Shown here: piece after piece, positions 6,189-9,030 of the stretch
Layout of the letters: every line of letters begins with the position of its first letter
Position numbering within the stretch: position 1 is the first letter of the stretch
Source of the DNA: Deltaproteobacteria bacterium
GTDB lineage: Bacteria > Desulfobacterota > Syntrophia > Syntrophales > JAAYKM01
Assembly: GCA_019136935.1 (NCBI GenBank)
Contig: JAGVTI010000127.1
Coordinates: 1 to 9,030 of the forward strand
DNA: 9,030 bases
Reading direction: 5' to 3'
Position numbers and translations under genes: made by a program
The notes under the pieces: model-generated
Database searches by the model: none
The model's input: only the letters and a program-made list of their open reading frames with translations
Told to the model about the DNA's origin: nothing

Positions 6189-6935
6189 TCATCCCGTCAT
6201 GATTTTTACGAAGGCGTCATCCAGATCCGCATCGGCTTTTCCGGGGCAGGCGTTATGAACGATTTCCGCCGGCGTCCCCGAAGCCACGATCCTGCCGGCG
6301 TTGATCATGACAATCCGGTTGCAGTGCAGGGCATCGTCCATATAATGGGTCGTCACGAAAATCGTCATCCCCTCTTCGGCAAGTTTGACGATGAACTCCC
6401 AGAAGGCCTGGCGTGTAACGGGGTCCACTCCGGAGGTCGGTTCGTCGAGAAAGAGAATCTCCGGTTTGTGCAGGAGGGCGCACCCCAACGCCAGCCGCTG
6501 CCGCAACCCCGGCGGCAGTTCGCGGGTCAGGCGGTTCCTGGCTTCTTCCAGTCGCGTCATCCCGATAACCCACCGGATCCGATCGTCCCAGAGCGCCTCG
6601 GGAACGCAATAAACTCCCAGGTAAAAACGGAGATTCTCAAATGGCGTCAGGTCCTCGTACAGAGAAAACTTCTGGGACATATAGCCGATGGACGCCTTGA
6701 TCGCCTCCGGTTCGGTCTGAATATCATGCCCCGCCACCGATCCCCCGCCTGAGGTGGGACTGAGGATGCCGCAGAGCATGCGGATCGTCGTTGATTTCCC
6801 CGACCCGTTCGATCCCAGAAAGCCGAAAATTTCCCCACGTCTTACGGAAAACGAGATTTTATCGACGGCGACGAATTGACCGAAGCGCTTTTCCAGATCG
6901 GTGACCGTAATGACATCAGAGGTTGAAGGCGCCAT
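6189..6935 (-). CDS. ABC transporter ATPase, second half of a split YbhF-type pair
   Basis: A 248-residue nucleotide-binding subunit of an ABC-2 type exporter. Walker A GSNGSGKST is at 41-49, the Q-loop Gln at 88, Walker B ILFLDEP at 160-166 with Glu165, the D-loop SGVD at 168-171 and the switch His at 197 (TTHYMDD). The signature is degenerate: ELPPGLRQRL (139-148) replaces LSGGQ, as in the C-terminal ATPase half of E. coli YbhF, which has a comparable ELP-type sequence. It overlaps the preceding ATPase gene by 20 nt in another frame, with GAGGA 8 nt before the ATG, so the two are translationally linked and probably act as a heterodimer. It is the last gene of the operon; no permease gene follows. 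Substrate is unknown; organic molecules or drugs are plausible by family. Confidence 0.94.
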   Translation of the reverse strand: MAPSTSDVITVTDLEKRFGQFVAVDKISFSVRRGEIFGFLGSNGSGKSTTIRMLCGILSPTSGGGSVAGHDIQTEPEAIKASIGYMSQKFSLYEDLTPFENLRFYLGVYCVPEALWDDRIRWVIGMTRLEEARNRLTRELPPGLRQRLALGCALLHKPEILFLDEPTSGVDPVTRQAFWEFIVKLAEEGMTIFVTTHYMDDALHCNRIVMINAGRIVASGTPAEIVHNACPGKADADLDDAFVKIMTG

Positions 6936-7686
6936 GCACCAGATCCTCGTCCGCTTCTCTGATCATCTTCTTGATCGCATCTTCCAGGCTGGGCGCATCC
7001 TTCCGGAGCGTCTCGGGCGTCGTCACCGCCAGCATCCTGGAGCGGTGCATCAGTCCCAGATGATGACATCGTTCCCCTTCATCCATGTAGGCCGTCGAGA
7101 CCAGGATGGTCATTCCACCGTCCCTCATTTCCCCCAGCATCTCCCAGAATTCACGCCGGGAAACGGGATCCACGCCGTTGGTCGGTTCATCCAGGACCAG
7201 GAGGCGGGGTTCATGAATCAAAACACAGGCCAGCCCCAGCTTCTGTTTCATCCCCCCGGAAAGATTTCCCGCATAACGGTCTTTGAAAGGATGGAGACGG
7301 GTAAAATCGAGATAGCGCTCCTTCCTCTCGGCGCGATCTTTCCCGGTTATCCCGTAGATATCCAGAAAAAAATCCATGTTCTCTTCAACCGTCAGATCCT
7401 GGTAAAGCGCGAATCGCTGGGGCATGTAACCCATTCGTTCCTTGACCTGTCCGCGGCCGGATATCACATCAAAACCCTCCACCGTAATGCTCCCCTTTTG
7501 CGGTTTGACCATCAGGGCAATCATTCGCATGAGGGTCGATTTTCCCGCCCCGTCGGATCCGACCAGCCCCCAGATCGCCCCCGCGGGCACATCGAAGCTG
7601 ACATCGGAAACCGCCGCGACATCGCCAAAGGACATGGAAACATGCTCGACGACAACAAAGGGCTTGACCGAAAAAGAATTCTTCAT
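6916..7686 (-). CDS. ABC transporter ATPase, first half of a split YbhF-type pair
   Basis: A 256-residue ATPase subunit. Walker A GSDGAGKST is at 43-51, the Q-loop Gln at 90 (GYMPQRFALYQDLTVEEN), the canonical signature LSGGMKQKLGLAC at 142-154, Walker B LLVLDEP at 162-168 with Glu167, and the D-loop NGVD at 170-173. The switch histidine is replaced: the motif is STAYMDEGE, with Ala199 where His is expected. The N-terminal half of E. coli YbhF likewise lacks this His. It follows the membrane fusion gene by 71 nt and overlaps the second ATPase by 20 nt. The ATG at 7686 has only a weak ribosome binding site, and an in-frame TGA upstream rules out a longer form. Paired with its neighbour it should form one canonical ATP site and one degenerate site. 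Confidence 0.94.
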   Translation of the reverse strand: MKNSFSVKPFVVVEHVSMSFGDVAAVSDVSFDVPAGAIWGLVGSDGAGKSTLMRMIALMVKPQKGSITVEGFDVISGRGQVKERMGYMPQRFALYQDLTVEENMDFFLDIYGITGKDRAERKERYLDFTRLHPFKDRYAGNLSGGMKQKLGLACVLIHEPRLLVLDEPTNGVDPVSRREFWEMLGEMRDGGMTILVSTAYMDEGERCHHLGLMHRSRMLAVTTPETLRKDAPSLEDAIKKMIREADEDLVHGAFNL

Positions 7687-7757
7687 GATGAAACCGCTGC
7701 TTGTAAATCCCTTTCAGGATTTTGTCCGGCAAATCGCTGGTCCGTTCGGGAAATGGT

Positions 7758-8774
7758 CTATTTCAACCAGGCGTCGGCAGGCATCCCCGATTTCAGCTCC
7801 AGGTTCGGATTGGGGATCGACACCTTGACCAGATAAACCAGTTTTACCCGTTCTTTACGGGTCTGGATCATCTTCGGCGTAAACTCGGCCTCCGGGGAAA
7901 TGTAAGAGACGATCCCTTTCAACACCTTATCGGGAAACGTGTCGATCCGAACCTCGACCGGCTGCCCCGGTTTGACCTTTCCGATTTCCGTTTCATCGAC
8001 AAAAATCTTCAGATCGACCGTAGACAGATCGGCCAAGGTCATGACATCCTGGCCCGGTGTCACCACTTCACCGGGCTCCACGTTCCGGCTGGTGATGATC
8101 CCGCCAACGGGTGCCTTCAATTGCCCATAAGACAGCTGAATTTTCGCCTGTCGCCAGGCGGCTTCGGCCGAGGCCATCTGCGCTTTCGCTCCCTGCACTT
8201 CCGCATGGGCGGCATCGATCGTTTCCAATCTGCTTCCCTCCCGCGCAAGGTCATAGGCTTCAGCGCTCCGCTCATAGTCTCGGAGAGCCACTTCGTAACG
8301 CAGCCTGACCGTATCCCACTCCTTCTCCGACACAGTGCTGTTCTGGAAAAGCCGCCTGTACTTCTCCATGTTTTTTCTGGCTTCTTCCATGACGGCCTTG
8401 GCGGACAGGAGCGCCTGGTGTGCACGCTCCACATCCTGGGGCCGGTTTCCGGTCTTAATTTCTTTAAACTGTGCGGAAAGGGCCTTCAAAGCGGCCTGGG
8501 AACGATCGTAATTGGCTTGGGCCTGATCGAACCGGGCACGTAATTCTTCAAGATCGAGATCGGCCAGGACGTCTCCCGCCGAGACGGCATATCCCTCGTC
8601 GGTATAGACGTTCAAGACCTTACCCGTAACCTGGAAAGAGAGATGATGCTGGGTGGCCTCGATGGTCCCTGAATAATAAAGGGCGCGATTCCGGTTTACC
8701 CACTGTCCGAAATAAACCGCCAAGGCAACCAGAACCAGGAGAAGAACAAACCCGACGATGATTTTCCTTTTCAA
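7758..8774 (-). CDS. HlyD-family membrane fusion protein, YbhG-like
   Basis: The periplasmic adaptor of an ABC exporter, linking the inner-membrane pump to an outer-membrane channel. With a TTG start at 8774 it has 338 residues, close to E. coli YbhG. Residues 5-22 are a hydrophobic signal anchor (IIVGFVLLLVLVALAVYF); about 45-76 and 215-248 form the two halves of the lipoyl-like domain (FQVTGKVLNVYTDEGYAV; LKAPVGGIITSRNVEPGE); about 76-214 is a long helical coiled-coil hairpin rich in Ala, Glu and Arg; about 251-331 is the beta-barrel. TTG is chosen because GGAGG lies 8 nt upstream and it gives a standard MKRK-plus-membrane-segment N-terminus. The longer GTG start at 8816 adds 14 residues, has no ribosome binding site and lies upstream of the likely transcription start. 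It is the first gene of the exporter operon. Confidence 0.92.
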   Translation of the reverse strand: MKRKIIVGFVLLLVLVALAVYFGQWVNRNRALYYSGTIEATQHHLSFQVTGKVLNVYTDEGYAVSAGDVLADLDLEELRARFDQAQANYDRSQAALKALSAQFKEIKTGNRPQDVERAHQALLSAKAVMEEARKNMEKYRRLFQNSTVSEKEWDTVRLRYEVALRDYERSAEAYDLAREGSRLETIDAAHAEVQGAKAQMASAEAAWRQAKIQLSYGQLKAPVGGIITSRNVEPGEVVTPGQDVMTLADLSTVDLKIFVDETEIGKVKPGQPVEVRIDTFPDKVLKGIVSYISPEAEFTPKMIQTRKERVKLVYLVKVSIPNPNLELKSGMPADAWLK

Positions 8775-8782
8775 GCGACCAT

Positions 8783-8787
8783 CCTCC
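8783..8787 (-). promoter_or_regulatory. Ribosome binding site deciding the TTG start of the fusion protein
   Basis: GGAGG on the minus strand, 8 nt before the TTG at 8774. It is the strongest Shine-Dalgarno match near this gene and supports the shorter protein. Confidence 0.65.
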
Positions 8788-8799
8788 AGAGTTTTGAAA

Positions 8800-8828
8800 T
8801 TTATAACACCTTTCACGGAATTAGTTGA
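8800..8828 (-). promoter_or_regulatory. Candidate promoter of the exporter operon
   Basis: On the minus strand TATAAA (8805-8800, 5 of 6 for a -10) lies 17 nt after TCAACT (8828-8823, 3 of 6 for a -35). Transcription would start near 8793, just ahead of the GGAGG at 8787-8783. The -35 is poor, so an activator or another sigma factor may be involved. It is squeezed between the terminator of the upstream gene and the start of translation. Confidence 0.45.
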
Positions 8829-8830
8829 GC

Positions 8831-8868
8831 AAAAAAGCCCCCGTTCCCATTTGAGGGAGCGGGGGCTT
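8831..8868 (-). terminator. Strong rho-independent terminator after the gene at 8896-9030
   Basis: On the minus strand AAGCCCCCG (8868-8860), a single mismatch, TCCC, a 6-nt loop, GGGA, a mismatch and CGGGGGCTT (8843-8835) form a 13-pair stem, ending in six Ts (8836-8831). It lies 27 nt after the stop at 8896 and separates that gene from the exporter operon. Confidence 0.85.
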
Positions 8869-8895
8869 CCGTGTTAAGGGTTAGCCGGGACCGGA

Positions 8896-9030
8896 TCAGC
8901 AGCCGCAGGCCGCGTCCTTCGGAACCAGTTTCTCCGGCGAGTTCACCGCGATGCTCTTCAGCAGATTCAGACGGACATCCAGCGTATGCTGCAGGTGCGC
9001 GATCTGCTCCTTGCTCAGGTGACGGAACTT
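8896..9030 (-). CDS. C-terminal fragment of an unrecognised protein ending in Cys-Gly-Cys
   Basis: The frame is open from the window edge for 44 codons and ends in TGA at 8898-8896. The visible part is amphipathic and probably helical (HLSKEQIAHLQHTLDVRLN), then a linker (NSPEKLVPKDAA) and the terminal residues Cys-Gly-Cys. Codon use is GC-ending throughout (CTG, ATC, GTC), as expected for a well-expressed gene, and a strong terminator follows. A C-terminal CGC could bind metal or be redox-active, but I recognise no family from this fragment. Whether it is a small protein or the tail of a long one cannot be seen. Confidence 0.7.
   Translation of the reverse strand, partial: KFRHLSKEQIAHLQHTLDVRLNLLKSIAVNSPEKLVPKDAACGC

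Noticed and set aside
7469..7732. Minus-strand frame of 87 codons overlapping the start of the first ATPase
   Set aside because: It is a Cys/Gly/Arg-rich shadow of the ATPase gene in another frame, with no independent support.
8881..8898. Possible selenocysteine at the TGA after Cys-Gly-Cys (read-through would add Sec-Ser-Gly-Pro-Gly before TAA)
   Set aside because: The Cys-rich context is suggestive, but no convincing SECIS-type hairpin directly follows the TGA; the only good hairpin is the terminator 27 nt later. The simple stop is the better reading.

Overview
The window looks like a chromosomal segment of a free-living, strictly anaerobic Gram-negative bacterium, most plausibly a deltaproteobacterium (Desulfobacterota, Syntrophobacterales-like). 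The grounds are moderately GC-rich DNA, a single-domain GerMN membrane protein beside an elongation factor G, and two radical SAM enzymes of uncharacterised type. The placement is inference from gene style. No tRNA, rRNA, CRISPR array or mobile element was seen.

Region 1 (1-3350, all minus): one operon read from about 3315 downwards. A sigma70-like promoter (3322-3350) precedes a GerMN-domain membrane protein, then an EF-G, then a GAF-domain protein that leaves the window at base 1. EF-G and the GAF gene are joined by a TGATG stop/start overlap. The EF-G sits with neither ribosomal protein genes nor tuf, and carries Arg where translocating EF-Gs carry a conserved His at the tip of domain IV, so it is probably a specialised second EF-G.

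Region 2 (3351-6068): two radical SAM enzymes facing away from each other. The minus-strand one (3585-4514) is a PflX/COG1313-type activating-enzyme homologue with an extra four-cysteine cluster. The plus-strand one (4791-6068) has an unusual CX4CX2C cluster motif and a charged insertion of about 100 residues. Their putative promoters overlap at the -10 elements. The non-coding gap 3287-3584 holds a promoter, three hairpins (one a plus-strand terminator) and a possible 28-codon ORF. The gap 4515-4790 holds the two promoters, GC-rich dyads and a minus-strand terminator.

Region 3 (6069-8868, minus): an exporter operon related to E. coli YbhG-YbhF, with a HlyD-family membrane fusion protein followed by two overlapping ABC ATPases that match the two halves of the fused YbhF. 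Sequence motifs predict one working and one degenerate ATP site. The membrane subunits expected to follow (YbhS/YbhR type) are absent; the operon instead meets the converging radical SAM gene. The fusion protein probably starts at a TTG (8774) rather than an upstream GTG. Region 4 (8831-9030) is a strong terminator and the C-terminal 44 codons of an unrecognised gene ending in Cys-Gly-Cys.
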